This document shows, piece after piece, positions 16,278-25,435 of a stretch of DNA of 64,000 nt. The notes beneath the pieces are model-generated. The model ran no database searches and had not been told where the DNA came from. It saw only the letters and a program-made list of their open reading frames with translations. Positions within the stretch are counted from its first letter, which is position 1. Each line of letters begins with the position of its first letter. The translations under genes and the position numbers were made by a program. This stretch comes from Synechococcus sp. MU1643 (GTDB lineage Bacteria > Cyanobacteriota > Cyanobacteriia > PCC-6307 > Cyanobiaceae), in contig NZ_VTKY01000001.1 of the NCBI RefSeq assembly GCF_020514095.1, positions 496,001 through 560,000 on the forward strand, read 5' to 3'.

Positions 16278-17627
16278 CTACCGCAGCGCGTAGCTGAGGT
16301 TGGCTTGGCCCGGCTGATACGTGTTGCCTGCCTGAATTTTTTTCAACTGTTTCACCAGAGTTCCCTCAGCCGTCCTGTATTGGCTGTCTCTCTCGGTTCC
16401 CAAGTCATCAACCGAGAAGTTCTTGAGCTCTTTCTCCGACATCGCTGCGTTTATGTCCGGTTGGATCCCGTTCTTGTGGATATCGGTTCCCTTAGGCGTC
16501 AAGTATTTGGCGATCGTGACCGTAAAACCTGATCCGTCGGCAAGGCCTCGAACGGCCTGAACCAAGCCCTTGCCAAAGGTCTTCTGACCGACGAGCTGTG
16601 CACGGGAATTGTCCTGGAGTGCCCCTGAAAGAATTTCGCTGGCACTGGCAGATCCTTGGTCAATCAGCACCACCAGGGGTTTATCGGTAATCGCGCTGCC
16701 GGTGGCGCGCCTCACATCGCGGATTCCTTCCCGTGTTCGAGTGCTGACGATGGTGCCTTCATTGAGCCATTGGCGGGCGATGTCCACGCTGGCCTCGAGC
16801 AATCCACCGGGATTGCTGCGCAGATCGAGCACGTAGCCCTCAGCAGCCTGTGATTCCAGATCCTTGATAGCCGCACGCATCTCACGCGTGGCGTTGGCAT
16901 TGAATTGCTTGAGACGGATGTAGCCCACCTTGCGGCCGTTGGGTGCTGTGTTGAGCATGGCCTTCACGGCATGAATCTCAATGCGCGCCCGTTTCAGCGG
17001 CACATTCAGCACCTGACCCTGGCGCCTGAGTCCCAGCACCACATCGGTGCCCTCCGGACCTCGGATCAACTTGACGGCGTCCTCAGTGGTCATGCCTTTG
17101 GTGGAGGTACCATCGATGGACACAATCACATCCTTGGGCTGAACTCCCGCACGGGATGCAGGGGTGCCCTCAATCGGGGAGATAACGATCAGCTCCTTCG
17201 TGTCCTTGTCCAAACTGAGCTGGATCCCCACGCCCATGAGCTCACCCGAGGTGTCGATCTGCATCTCCTTGAACTCCCTCGGATCAAGAAAACGCGTGTA
17301 GGGGTCATCAAGGCTGGCAAGCATGCCGCGGATCGCCTCGTAGGACTCGGCGCTTCCCCCATAGGAGTTGCTGAGCAAATTGCTCCGCAATTGGCGCCAA
17401 GTGGTTTCGTCGTAAGAGCCCGTCGAATCCAGGTAATCGCGATAAACAATTTGCCAGACCTGATCAATTACCTCCTTGGGGCTGTCGTGAATGGATCCGC
17501 CGGAGGCCGATGGCAAGGAAAAGCCAGGTGAACTAATTCCCATGGCGGTGACCACACCGCCAACGCCGAGCATCAGTAGCAATGGAGTTGATCGAACCAA
17601 AGATCGCAGGCGCTGACTCCGAACCAT
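16278..17627 (-). CDS. C-terminal processing protease (S41, CtpA-type)
   Basis: 449 aa with an N-terminal export signal (PLLLMLGVGGVVTAM), a PDZ domain (about residues 128-205, with GVGIQLSLD and AGVQPKDVIVSIDGTS) and the S41 core. The catalytic Ser lies in DQGSASASEILSG (325-334) and the Lys in FGKGLVQ (351-357). In cyanobacteria such proteases mature the D1 protein of photosystem II (CtpA) or process other lumenal/periplasmic proteins; which paralogue this is cannot be settled from sequence alone. It is the gene before ispG's 3' end, separated by 34 bp. Confidence 0.92.
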   Translation of the reverse strand: MVRSQRLRSLVRSTPLLLMLGVGGVVTAMGISSPGFSLPSASGGSIHDSPKEVIDQVWQIVYRDYLDSTGSYDETTWRQLRSNLLSNSYGGSAESYEAIRGMLASLDDPYTRFLDPREFKEMQIDTSGELMGVGIQLSLDKDTKELIVISPIEGTPASRAGVQPKDVIVSIDGTSTKGMTTEDAVKLIRGPEGTDVVLGLRRQGQVLNVPLKRARIEIHAVKAMLNTAPNGRKVGYIRLKQFNANATREMRAAIKDLESQAAEGYVLDLRSNPGGLLEASVDIARQWLNEGTIVSTRTREGIRDVRRATGSAITDKPLVVLIDQGSASASEILSGALQDNSRAQLVGQKTFGKGLVQAVRGLADGSGFTVTIAKYLTPKGTDIHKNGIQPDINAAMSEKELKNFSVDDLGTERDSQYRTAEGTLVKQLKKIQAGNTYQPGQANLSYALR

Positions 17628-17661
17628 GGCCCTTTAGGACTGATTCTTCAGGCTAACGAGA

Positions 17662-18858
17662 TCAGGCTGGCTCAACCCATCGTCCGTCCTCTTTGATCAA
17701 CTGGATCAGAGCATCAACGCCTTCGGCCTCAGGGACCTTGCGAATTTCATCACGACCGCGATACAAAGCAATGGTTCCAGGCCCTTTACCCACGTAACCG
17801 TAGTCAGCATCTGCCATCTCTCCGGGACCATTGACGATGCATCCCATCACGGCAACGTCAAGACCCTGCAGATGATTAGTGGCATCCCGCACCTTATGCA
17901 GCACCTCCTCGAGATTGAACAGGGTGCGACCGCAGCTGGGGCAGGCAACGTATTCGACCATGGTCTTGCGCAGACCCAGGGATTGAAGAATCGAATAGCA
18001 GACGGGAATTTCCTTTTCAGGGGCCTCCGTCAGCGAGACCCGGAGGGTGTCTCCCAACCCATCGGCCAGCAGGGTGGCGATGCCTGCGGTGCTCTTGATC
18101 CGGCCGTAATCACCATCACCGGCTTCGGTCACGCCCAGGTGGAGCGGGTAATTGAAGCCTTCCTTGTCCATGGTGTCCGCCATTAGGCGGTAGGCCGCGA
18201 GCATTACCGGAGCACGCGACGCCTTCATCGAAATCACGATGTTGTGGAAATCAAGCTCATGGCAGATCCGCACAAACTCCATCGCTGACTCGACCATCCC
18301 CTGAGGGGTGTCGCCGTAAGTGAACAGCATCCGCTCCGCCAGGGAGCCATGGTTCACGCCGATTCGAAGCGCCTTGTTCTGATCCCGCAGCAGGGTCACC
18401 AAGGGCTCAAACGTTTCACGGATGCGCCGGCCGATGGCAGCAAATTCTTCTTTGCTGAACTCCTGCCGATCGGGATCGGGCTTGTCGAAAACAAACAGGC
18501 CGGGATTGATCCGGACTTTGTCGACATGCTTAGCGACTTCAAGGGCGATTTTGATGCCGTTGTGGTGGACGTCCGCCACCAGGGGAACCATGCAGCCCTG
18601 CTCTCGAAGTGCGGCACGAATTTTCGCCATGGCCTTCGCATGGCCAATCGAAGGCGTCGTCACCCGAACGATTTCGCATCCAGCTTCCACAAGCCGAAGG
18701 ATCCCTGCGACGGACCCATCTATATCGAGGGTGTCCTCGTTGATCATCGACTGAACAACGACAGGATGCTCACTGCCGATCGGCACATCACCCACCATCA
18801 CGGTGCGGGTCACACGGCGATGGATCTTGGTGTCGTAACGCCGATCCAGGGCAGTCAT
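17662..18858 (-). CDS. ispG: 4-hydroxy-3-methylbut-2-enyl diphosphate synthase
   Basis: IspG (GcpE) makes HMBPP from methylerythritol cyclodiphosphate in the plastid-type isoprenoid pathway that feeds carotenoids, phytol and quinones. 398 aa. Family signatures are [39 protein letters not shown] and the Fe-S cysteines in [11 protein letters not shown] and [11 protein letters not shown]. Ferredoxin would be the usual electron donor in cyanobacteria (established for the pathway, not seen here). It is separated from the udg gene by 5 nt, suggesting shared transcription. Confidence 0.97.
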   Translation of the reverse strand: MTALDRRYDTKIHRRVTRTVMVGDVPIGSEHPVVVQSMINEDTLDIDGSVAGILRLVEAGCEIVRVTTPSIGHAKAMAKIRAALREQGCMVPLVADVHHNGIKIALEVAKHVDKVRINPGLFVFDKPDPDRQEFSKEEFAAIGRRIRETFEPLVTLLRDQNKALRIGVNHGSLAERMLFTYGDTPQGMVESAMEFVRICHELDFHNIVISMKASRAPVMLAAYRLMADTMDKEGFNYPLHLGVTEAGDGDYGRIKSTAGIATLLADGLGDTLRVSLTEAPEKEIPVCYSILQSLGLRKTMVEYVACPSCGRTLFNLEEVLHKVRDATNHLQGLDVAVMGCIVNGPGEMADADYGYVGKGPGTIALYRGRDEIRKVPEAEGVDALIQLIKEDGRWVEPA

Positions 18859-18863
18859 GAAGC

Positions 18864-19442
18864 TCAGTTAGAAGCAGAACAAGGCTCGCACAGGCGCTGT
18901 TGGACTGTGGCGAGATCCCGACGGGTCAGATCGAGGGGCGCTCCAGCTGCTTTAGAGGGATTGCGCAGCAGATATGAGGGGTGAAAAATCGGCATCACCG
19001 CACGTTCATTCCAGCTCTGCCACTGACCACGAAGCTGGGTCATGCCCCCCTTGATTCCAAGGATGGCTTCCACAGCGGTGGCTCCCGTCAGCACGATCAC
19101 CTTTGGATCAACGGCCTCCAGTTGCAGGTCAAGCCAGGACCGGCAGGCGGCCAACTCAGCTTTTATTGGTCGTCGGTTGTTCGGGGGGCGGCATTTGATC
19201 GCATTGCAGATGTAAAGGTCATGCTCGGGATCCAGATCCACGTCCCGCAGCAGCTGATCGAGAGCACGTCCTGAACGACCAACAAAGGGAACGCCCTGAG
19301 CATCTTCCTGAGCCCCTGGTGCTTCGCCAATCAGCATCAGATTCGCGTTGGGATTGCCGCGGCTGATCACGACGCTCTGTCGAGTGCTGGCAAGCTCACA
19401 GGCTTTACAGGAACTGCAGTCATCCAGGTTGGAGCCGGTCAT
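18864..19442 (-). CDS. Type-4 uracil-DNA glycosylase (Fe-S)
   Basis: 192 aa. The N-terminal [13 protein letters not shown] provides Fe-S cysteines typical of family 4/5 enzymes. The uracil-binding loop [20 protein letters not shown] is present, and the second catalytic box appears as [10 protein letters not shown]. The protein removes uracil from DNA at the start of base-excision repair. ATG at 19442 overlaps the upstream VOC stop by 4 nt (ATGA), so the two are translationally coupled. Confidence 0.93.
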   Translation of the reverse strand: MTGSNLDDCSSCKACELASTRQSVVISRGNPNANLMLIGEAPGAQEDAQGVPFVGRSGRALDQLLRDVDLDPEHDLYICNAIKCRPPNNRRPIKAELAACRSWLDLQLEAVDPKVIVLTGATAVEAILGIKGGMTQLRGQWQSWNERAVMPIFHPSYLLRNPSKAAGAPLDLTRRDLATVQQRLCEPCSASN

Positions 19443-19840
19443 GAGATCGAAGCGCCAGAGTCCAGGGGAGCCAGAAGCAACAGGGCATTGCCCTCCGGAT
19501 CGTGGATCCAGGCCTCAGCACCAAAGGGCTCAAGCCGCACATCCTCCAGAATCGACCCACCACACTGCAGGGCGTTGCTGAGCAGCCGCTCAAGCTCAGG
19601 CAGGGGGGCCTGAGATGGGGGGAGCCTCAAACAGGGGGCCAGCGCTCGCCCACGGGCAGGGAAAGGGCGCCGGCGTGATGGGCTGTAAATCTCAAGCTGG
19701 CTGCCATCGCTGAATTGAACGATGCAGTGGTGGTCTGCCACCCCAGGATTCAACTTGGCTTGAAACAGCTCGCAGTAAAAGCCCGCCAACTTGGCGCTGT
19801 CTTTTGCAGCCAGGACCCAGCTGATCTGTATCGCATTCAT
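19439..19840 (-). CDS. VOC (glyoxalase/bleomycin-resistance fold) protein
   Basis: 133 aa from the ATG at 19840. Pattern: ISWVLAAKDSAKLAGFYCEL at the N-terminus and EAWIHDPEGNALLLLAP at the C-terminus, the two ends of a VOC module. The canonical metal ligands are only partly recognisable, so whether it is an enzyme, and its substrate, is unknown. A longer frame upstream lacks the fold's start and is rejected. Forms a pair with udg. Confidence 0.75.
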   Translation of the reverse strand: MNAIQISWVLAAKDSAKLAGFYCELFQAKLNPGVADHHCIVQFSDGSQLEIYSPSRRRPFPARGRALAPCLRLPPSQAPLPELERLLSNALQCGGSILEDVRLEPFGAEAWIHDPEGNALLLLAPLDSGASIS

Positions 19841-19926
19841 CGGCGCTGAGAAATCACGGTTGTCTGCGACACCATCTGCGGCAGGATGATGACGTTTTAA
19901 ACGCACCGCGGGGAGGTGCGTTACCG

Positions 19927-21105
19927 ATGCCGCGCCCGCCAGAACTTTCCGACCGGGCTGTCGCCCTGAAACCGTCTCTGACGCTGGAGATCAGCGCCAA
20001 GGCCAAAGCTCTGCGCGACAGCGGCAAGGACATCTGCAGCCTCAGTGCTGGTGAGCCGGACTTTGCGACGCCTCCATTCATCGTTGAAGCAGCCCAGCGC
20101 GCTCTGGGATCCGGCTTCACCCGTTATGGCCCCGCTGCGGGGGACCCTGATCTTCGTGCTGCTCTAGCCCACAAACTGAGCGTCGAAAACGGCATCCCAA
20201 CCCAGACGGAGCAGGTGCTTGTCACCAACGGCGGCAAGCAAGCCATCTACAACCTGTTCCAGGTTCTGCTCAATCCCGGCGATGAAGTGCTGCTGCCGGC
20301 CCCCTACTGGCTGAGCTATCCCGAAATGGCAGCCCTGGCTGGGGCTAGCACCAGGATCATCCACACCAAAGCGGAGGAGGGCTTCCGTCTCAACCTCAAT
20401 CTGCTGGAGCAGCAGATCACCCCACGTAGCCGACTGCTGGTGATCAATTCACCTGGCAACCCCAGCGGCCAGGTGATGACACAAGCCGAACTTGAGGCAC
20501 TGGCCGCATTGGTGGGCCGTCACCCCCAGCTGATGGTGATGAGCGATGAGATCTATGAATATCTCCTGGCCGAGGGTCAGCAGCACTGCAGCTTCGCAGC
20601 CGTCGCCGAAGAGATCCGCTCGCGCTGCTTCACCGTGAACGGCTTTGCCAAAGGCTGGGCAATGACCGGCTGGCGCCTCGGTTATCTGGCTGGAGATTCT
20701 GCCGTGATCAAGGCCGCTTCTGCTCTGCAGAGCCAGAGCACCAGCAATGTATGCAGCTTTGCTCAACGGGGGGCCCTGGCGGCGATCGAAGGACCCCGAG
20801 ATTGCGTGCGCGAGATGGCCATCAGCTACAACCACCGACGCGCGCTGCTCACGGAAGGGCTACAAGCCCTGGAGGGCATCACCCTGACGCCCCCTCAAGG
20901 GGCTTTTTACGCCTTCCCTCGTCTGCCAGATGGTGTGCCCGATTCGATGGAGTTTTGCCGGCAAGCCCTGGAACAGGAAGGTCTGGCGATGGTTCCAGGC
21001 CTGGCCTTCGGCGACGACCGCTGCATTCGACTCTCCTGTGCCGTAGCGGATGAGACGATCAACGATGGACTAATGCGACTGAAGCGACTGCTTCGTTCCT
21101 TCTGA
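19927..21105 (+). CDS. Class I/II aminotransferase, aspartate-type
   Basis: 392 aa, PLP-dependent fold type I. The Schiff-base lysine is Lys242 in NGFAKGWAMTGWRLGY. NSPGNPSGQVM, the SDEIYEYL box and the Arg in IRLSCA near the C-terminus (binds the substrate carboxylate) are all present. The family transaminates aspartate, or prephenate in related plant/cyanobacterial enzymes; the substrate cannot be decided here. The start at ATG 19927 gives the typical SDRAVALKPSLTLEI leader. Divergent from the VOC gene. Confidence 0.92.
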   Translation: MPRPPELSDRAVALKPSLTLEISAKAKALRDSGKDICSLSAGEPDFATPPFIVEAAQRALGSGFTRYGPAAGDPDLRAALAHKLSVENGIPTQTEQVLVTNGGKQAIYNLFQVLLNPGDEVLLPAPYWLSYPEMAALAGASTRIIHTKAEEGFRLNLNLLEQQITPRSRLLVINSPGNPSGQVMTQAELEALAALVGRHPQLMVMSDEIYEYLLAEGQQHCSFAAVAEEIRSRCFTVNGFAKGWAMTGWRLGYLAGDSAVIKAASALQSQSTSNVCSFAQRGALAAIEGPRDCVREMAISYNHRRALLTEGLQALEGITLTPPQGAFYAFPRLPDGVPDSMEFCRQALEQEGLAMVPGLAFGDDRCIRLSCAVADETINDGLMRLKRLLRSF

Positions 21106-21132
21106 TCCAATCTGATCACTTCCAATTTCTGA

Positions 21133-22056
21133 ATGGCTGTAGGAAAACGCAAGGCCGTGGTGGCCTTCGGTTTGATTGCCGGCCTCGCCCTCACGGCCAG
21201 TGTTTCAAGCTGCGGAGCACCCCAGAACAAATCCAAACAGGCTGTTCTACAGATTGGGGCCATCCCCGACCAAAACCCTGAGAAACTGAATCGCCTCTAC
21301 GGCACTCTGTCGGAGGAACTGAGCGAGAAGCTTGATGTTCCTGTGCGTTATGGGCCGGTGAGCAACTATGCGGCGGCGGTCAGTGCCTTTCGCACCGGCA
21401 GTCTTGATCTGGTTTGGTTCGGTGGACTCACCGGTGTGCAGGCCAGGCTGCAGACGCCTGGAGCCCGTGTGCTGGCGCAACGCGACATCGACGCCGAATT
21501 CACCAGTGTGTTCATCGCCAATGGGGCCAGCGGCTTGCGCCCCTTCACCAGTGCCGACCAACTGGTTGAGTTGAAGGGACGCCGATTGGCCTTTGGTTCG
21601 GAGAGTTCCACCTCTGGCCGCCTGATGCCCCAGTTCTTCATGGGGGAAAACGGCGTCAAACCTGAGGATCTGGCGGGGGGCGGACCTGGCTTCAGCGGTA
21701 GCCACGACGCCACCATTGCGGTGGTGCAAAGCGGTGCCTACGAGGTGGGTACCTTGAACGAACAGGTCTGGCGCAGCAATATTGCAGATGGCCGCGTGGA
21801 TCCCGACAAAGTGTCGGTGATTTGGAGGACACCGCCCTACGTGGATTACCACTGGGTTGTACGGCCAGGTCTGGATGACCGCTTTGGCGCTGGTTTCACC
21901 AACAAACTTCAAACCGCGTTGCTGGACCTCTCGGCAGAGACCGAGAACGGCGCAGCAATTCTTGAGTTGTTCGGTGCAGAACGCTTCATCCCTGCCAAAG
22001 ACGAGGACTACGTGTTGATCGAATCGGTGGGTCGCCAGCTCGGAAAAATCCGTTGA
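21133..22056 (+). CDS. PhnD-like ABC substrate-binding lipoprotein
   Basis: 307 aa. The signal ends in a lipobox VSSC (Cys27), so the protein is membrane-anchored. The fold is that of the phosphonate/phosphite/selenate-type binding proteins: IGAIPDQNPEKLNRLYGTLS, RYGPVSNYAAAVSAFRTGSL, FGSESSTSGRLMPQF, and SGSHDATIAVVQSGAYEVG. Related proteins are annotated as phosphonate or putative selenate binders; the pocket residues needed to decide cannot be judged by eye. First gene of an overlapping transporter operon. Confidence 0.9.
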   Translation: MAVGKRKAVVAFGLIAGLALTASVSSCGAPQNKSKQAVLQIGAIPDQNPEKLNRLYGTLSEELSEKLDVPVRYGPVSNYAAAVSAFRTGSLDLVWFGGLTGVQARLQTPGARVLAQRDIDAEFTSVFIANGASGLRPFTSADQLVELKGRRLAFGSESSTSGRLMPQFFMGENGVKPEDLAGGGPGFSGSHDATIAVVQSGAYEVGTLNEQVWRSNIADGRVDPDKVSVIWRTPPYVDYHWVVRPGLDDRFGAGFTNKLQTALLDLSAETENGAAILELFGAERFIPAKDEDYVLIESVGRQLGKIR

Positions 22057-22757
22057 CGGCACTGCTGGAGCTGCACCAGGCCTGCTTGGGACAACGGCTC
22101 CAACCGATCAGCCTCACCCTTCGTGCTGACCAGAGAGTGGTTTTGCTCGGTGCCAGTGGCGCCGGCAAAACCACGCTGCTGAAGCTCTGCAACGGGGCCT
22201 TAAGACCCGATGCAGGATCCGTGCGTTGGTGTGGTCGCTCCCATCAGCAGCTATCGCGCCGGCAACGGTGCCAAATCGGCACCCTCTGGCAGGACCTGCG
22301 TCTGGTGGAGGAATTGAACGTCATTCAAAACATCAACAGCGGTGCCCTGGGACGCCATGGTCTGCTCTGGGCAATTCGAAACCTGCTCGCTCCCCTAGAC
22401 AAGAACAGCTGTCTTGCGCTGATGCACCAGGTGAAACTGGAGGCCGATTTGCTTGAACAGCCTGTACGAGAGCTGTCCGGAGGCCAGCGTCAACGGGTTG
22501 CTCTGGGCCGTTTGTTGCATCAGCAACCAGAACTGGTGCTGGCGGACGAACCCCTCTCCGCCCTTGATCCCACACTCGCCGAGGACGTTCTCAACACGTT
22601 GCTTCTGTCGCCGGGCTGTCTGATCAGCCTGCACCGACCGGATCTGATTCACCGGTTTGATCGGGTTCTGGGGCTCCGTGATGGTGCCCTGGTAATCGAT
22701 GCGGCTCCGAACACCATTCATCGGGATCAGTTGGAATGGCTCTACGCATCCGCCTGA
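22053..22757 (+). CDS. ABC transporter ATPase (PhnC-like)
   Basis: 234 aa. Walker A GASGAGKTTLLKLCNG (residues 33-48), Q-loop in GTLWQDLRLVEELNVIQNIN, signature LSGGQRQRVALGR, and Walker B in LVLADEPLSALDP. TTG start at 22053 overlaps the lipoprotein stop (TTGA), and the stop region overlaps the permease start by 22 nt, so the three are co-translated. It energises uptake through the fused permease that follows. Confidence 0.92.
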   Translation: MTALLELHQACLGQRLQPISLTLRADQRVVLLGASGAGKTTLLKLCNGALRPDAGSVRWCGRSHQQLSRRQRCQIGTLWQDLRLVEELNVIQNINSGALGRHGLLWAIRNLLAPLDKNSCLALMHQVKLEADLLEQPVRELSGGQRQRVALGRLLHQQPELVLADEPLSALDPTLAEDVLNTLLLSPGCLISLHRPDLIHRFDRVLGLRDGALVIDAAPNTIHRDQLEWLYASA

Positions 22758-24283
22758 CACCAGCCCTGCCGCTGATCCCATTGCTGCCGGGCCTGAGTCT
22801 GCTGGGTGTTCTTTCCGTGCTGTTACGCGATGGGCACGGAGGAGGTTTTGCTCTTCTGCAACAGTTCGCCGCTGGGGCCGTGCAGCCCTCAGTTGATCCG
22901 ATCGTGCTGGGCAGTTTGCTCAACGGACTCCAGATCACCCTGGTGATCGCAGTGATGTCCTGGGGTATCAGCAGCCTTCTCGGCGTCGGTCTCGGCCTTC
23001 TGAGTTCAAACACGTTCTGGAAGATCCTGGCGGGCGTGCGTTGGCCTGCAGTGGTCTTGCGCCGTTGGCTGGCCCCCTTGCGAGCTGTGCATGAACTGAT
23101 CTGGGGTCTTTTGCTGCTGCAGGTCTTCGGACTGAATGGCTGGGTTGCTGTCTGCGCCATCGCCATTCCCTACACAGTTCTGATGGCGCGGGTCATTGCC
23201 GATCAGGTGGATTGCCACGTTTCACCGGCCATCCCCGTCCTCAAAGGAGCCGGCGCGACACCATGGGCAGTGATGCTCACTGGGCTTGCCCCTCCGCTGA
23301 CAAAACCGGTCAGCGACCACATCGGCCACCGCCTCGATTGTGCGCTTCGTTCAGCATTGATTCTGGGCGTTTTCGGCCTCGGGGGACTCGGCACAGACCT
23401 CAGCCTCAGCCTGCGCTCGCTTCAATTTCAGGAGATGTGGAGTGGCCTCTGGTTGCTGGCCATCACCATGGTGGTGCTCGACCGATTGCTGCGCACGCTG
23501 CGCTGTTGGTCACCCGTCCTGATTTTTCCTGTGGTCATTGCCAGCCCAGGGCTCGCCCTCGGCTGGGGAACACAGCTGGATCTGCAGCTAGCCATGCCTG
23601 TGGCTGTATGGCCTGTGGAGTCGTGGTCGACGGTGGTATGGAACCTCATCGAAGGATCCGAGGGGATCAATGCTGCCCTTGAGATCTCCTGGCCAGGGGT
23701 GATTGGAGCGACGGTGTGGATCACCCTGATCGCCGCTTGCATTGCTACCGGACTACCACCACTGCTGATGTTGATCTGGCCCAGCCGTGCCAGCCTCCAC
23801 CTGCAGGGGGTGGTGTGGGGAGCGTTGCGACTCATCCCGGCGCCTCTCACCGCGTTGCTACTGCTGATGCTGGCCAAACCGAGCATGGCCCTGGCAGGTC
23901 TGGCCCTAGGGCTTCACCACAGCGGTGTGATGGGTCGGGTCCTGATGGACGACATCCGCAGCACGGGATTGCGTTCCGGTCAGACCATGAAGGCCTGCGG
24001 GGCCTCCCCCCGGGTGAGCTGGCTTTACGGGCCCTTGGCGGATGTGAGTCGCGCCTACCTCACCTATGCGACCTACCGATTGGATGTGATCTTGCGTGAC
24101 ACCGCCATCATCGGAATGGTGGGTGGAGCAGGCCTCGGCTGGCAGCTCATGGAGGCACTCAGCTCCTTTCATTGGTGGTTGGTGCTCTGGATTGTGCTGA
24201 TCTCCGCGGTGCTCACGCTGCTGGGTGAGACCCTGGGGGAAAGACTTCAGGGGATCTGGAATAGCCGAGCCATGGCCTTATGA
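22736..24283 (+). CDS. Fused double permease (PhnE-like), 515 aa
   Basis: About twice the length of a normal PhnE-type permease and clearly two tandem permease domains. The first half has its coupling-loop region near VLKGAGATPWAVMLTGLAPP; the second repeats it near MKACGASPRVSWLYGPLADV. Multiple hydrophobic segments lie throughout. A single fused chain replaces the usual homodimer. Start ATG 22736 lies inside the ATPase gene. Overlaps the SGNH hydrolase start by 4 nt. Confidence 0.9.
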   Translation: MALRIRLTPALPLIPLLPGLSLLGVLSVLLRDGHGGGFALLQQFAAGAVQPSVDPIVLGSLLNGLQITLVIAVMSWGISSLLGVGLGLLSSNTFWKILAGVRWPAVVLRRWLAPLRAVHELIWGLLLLQVFGLNGWVAVCAIAIPYTVLMARVIADQVDCHVSPAIPVLKGAGATPWAVMLTGLAPPLTKPVSDHIGHRLDCALRSALILGVFGLGGLGTDLSLSLRSLQFQEMWSGLWLLAITMVVLDRLLRTLRCWSPVLIFPVVIASPGLALGWGTQLDLQLAMPVAVWPVESWSTVVWNLIEGSEGINAALEISWPGVIGATVWITLIAACIATGLPPLLMLIWPSRASLHLQGVVWGALRLIPAPLTALLLLMLAKPSMALAGLALGLHHSGVMGRVLMDDIRSTGLRSGQTMKACGASPRVSWLYGPLADVSRAYLTYATYRLDVILRDTAIIGMVGGAGLGWQLMEALSSFHWWLVLWIVLISAVLTLLGETLGERLQGIWNSRAMAL

Positions 24284-24966
24284 GCGGTGCGAACAACGTC
24301 CCCCGTCAGCTGATCGTTCTCGGGGACAGTGGCGTGCATGGTTGGGGTGACCGTGAAGCGGGTGGTTGGTGCCAACGACTCCGCTTGCGCTGGATGAATC
24401 TGCCCAGCGTTCCAGTGGTGTATCCCCTTGGCGTGCGCGGCGACGGCTTGGAACGCGTGGCCGCTCGCTGGCGCAGCGAGTGGTGCTGCCGCGGCGAACT
24501 GCGTCGCCAAACACCGGGTGGGCTTTTGCTCAGTGTTGGGCTGAATGACACCGCCAGAGTTGGCCGAATTGACGGCAGGCCTCAACTTGATGTGGAGGCC
24601 TTTTCGTTCGGCCTGGGGCAACTTCTCAATGAGATGACCCAGGAGATGCAGGTGTTTGTGCTGGGCCTCACAGCAGTGGATGAGCATGTGATGCCCTTTG
24701 CCGGCTGCCTTTGGTACGCCAACAGCCAGATCGCGGCAACAGAAGCAGTGATGGCTGAACAGTGCCGTGAGGCTGATGTGCCTTTCCTGCCCATGCATCG
24801 GGAGATGCAGGAGCAGTCCGACTGGTTGACCTGGATGGAACCCGATGGAATCCATCTCAATGCCGATGGCCACCGCTGGCTGGACAAGCGGTTGGATCAG
24901 TGGGCACCTCTGCGGGAGTGGGCCGGTCTTGCTCGACACAACACATCAACACCTATCAGCATGTAA
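24280..24966 (+). CDS. SGNH/GDSL-family hydrolase
   Basis: 228 aa. Block I is LIVLGDSGVHGWGD with catalytic Ser17, block III is SVGLNDTARVG (the GxND block), and block V is PDGIHLNADGHRW with the Asp and His. There is no signal peptide, so it acts in the cytoplasm. It is translationally coupled to the permease (ATGA overlap), an unusual partner for an ABC importer, and may process the imported compound by cutting an ester or acyl group. That is inference from context. Confidence 0.85.
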   Translation: MSGANNVPRQLIVLGDSGVHGWGDREAGGWCQRLRLRWMNLPSVPVVYPLGVRGDGLERVAARWRSEWCCRGELRRQTPGGLLLSVGLNDTARVGRIDGRPQLDVEAFSFGLGQLLNEMTQEMQVFVLGLTAVDEHVMPFAGCLWYANSQIAATEAVMAEQCREADVPFLPMHREMQEQSDWLTWMEPDGIHLNADGHRWLDKRLDQWAPLREWAGLARHNTSTPISM

Positions 24967-24987
24967 AGGAGCCCCCAGGAGCGATTA

Positions 24988-25187
24988 ATGTGTGGCTCTC
25001 CTGACATTGGTGATCAGACTTGGGACCTGACCGCTCTGCAGAACGTGCTGCCGGCCACCCTCCAGCCCAGCGCAAAACCACGCTCAAGTGGGACGAAAAC
25101 GGTGAACTGACCGCTCTCGATATGGCACGCATCATTGACCGCTTGACCCAGCCAGAACTGCAGCGCTGCGATCTGGATCCCTCCTGA
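24988..25187 (+). CDS. Possible small gene, frame ambiguous
   Basis: AGGAGCGATTAATG gives a good start at 24988 (MCGSPDIGDQTWDLTALQ), but that frame closes after about 40 codons in a basic tail. A second frame from TTG 25020 runs to TGA at 25187 and contains KTTLKWDENGELTALDMARI then IDRLTQPELQRCDLDPS, which looks more like real protein. A frameshift joining the two, or use of the TTG, are both possible. No family recognised. Confidence 0.35.
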
Positions 25188-25190
25188 AAA

Positions 25191-25355
25191 TCAGCTTGGC
25201 GCCATCGCCTGCTTCGCGGACTGGTAAAACCCAAGATCGATGTCGGCACGTCCTTCTGAATCCGCCATCGCTTCAACCCGTTTACGTACAGCGGGCCGAA
25301 CAAAGAACGGAACATCTTTTTTAAGTGCTGCTAGGGCCTCTGGTTGCCAGTCCAT
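25191..25355 (-). CDS. PCP_red domain protein (54 aa)
   Basis: From ATG 25355 the product reads MDWQPEALAALKKDVPFFVR then PAVRKRVEAMADSEGRADID and a short helix with YQSAKQAM. This matches the PCP_red module, the C-terminal domain of light-independent protochlorophyllide reductase subunit B, which also occurs as a stand-alone small protein in cyanobacteria. A role in chlorophyll biosynthesis is family-level inference. Convergent with the preceding small gene and 80 bp from the divergent sigma-factor start. Confidence 0.7.
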   Translation of the reverse strand: MDWQPEALAALKKDVPFFVRPAVRKRVEAMADSEGRADIDLGFYQSAKQAMAPS

Positions 25356-25435
25356 CAATCCAAAACCGATGCACCCATGATCCGGCACAAAATTGCCGAA
25401 CTGCGGCACCTAAGGGCCAACCGGTCAGAGGTTGA

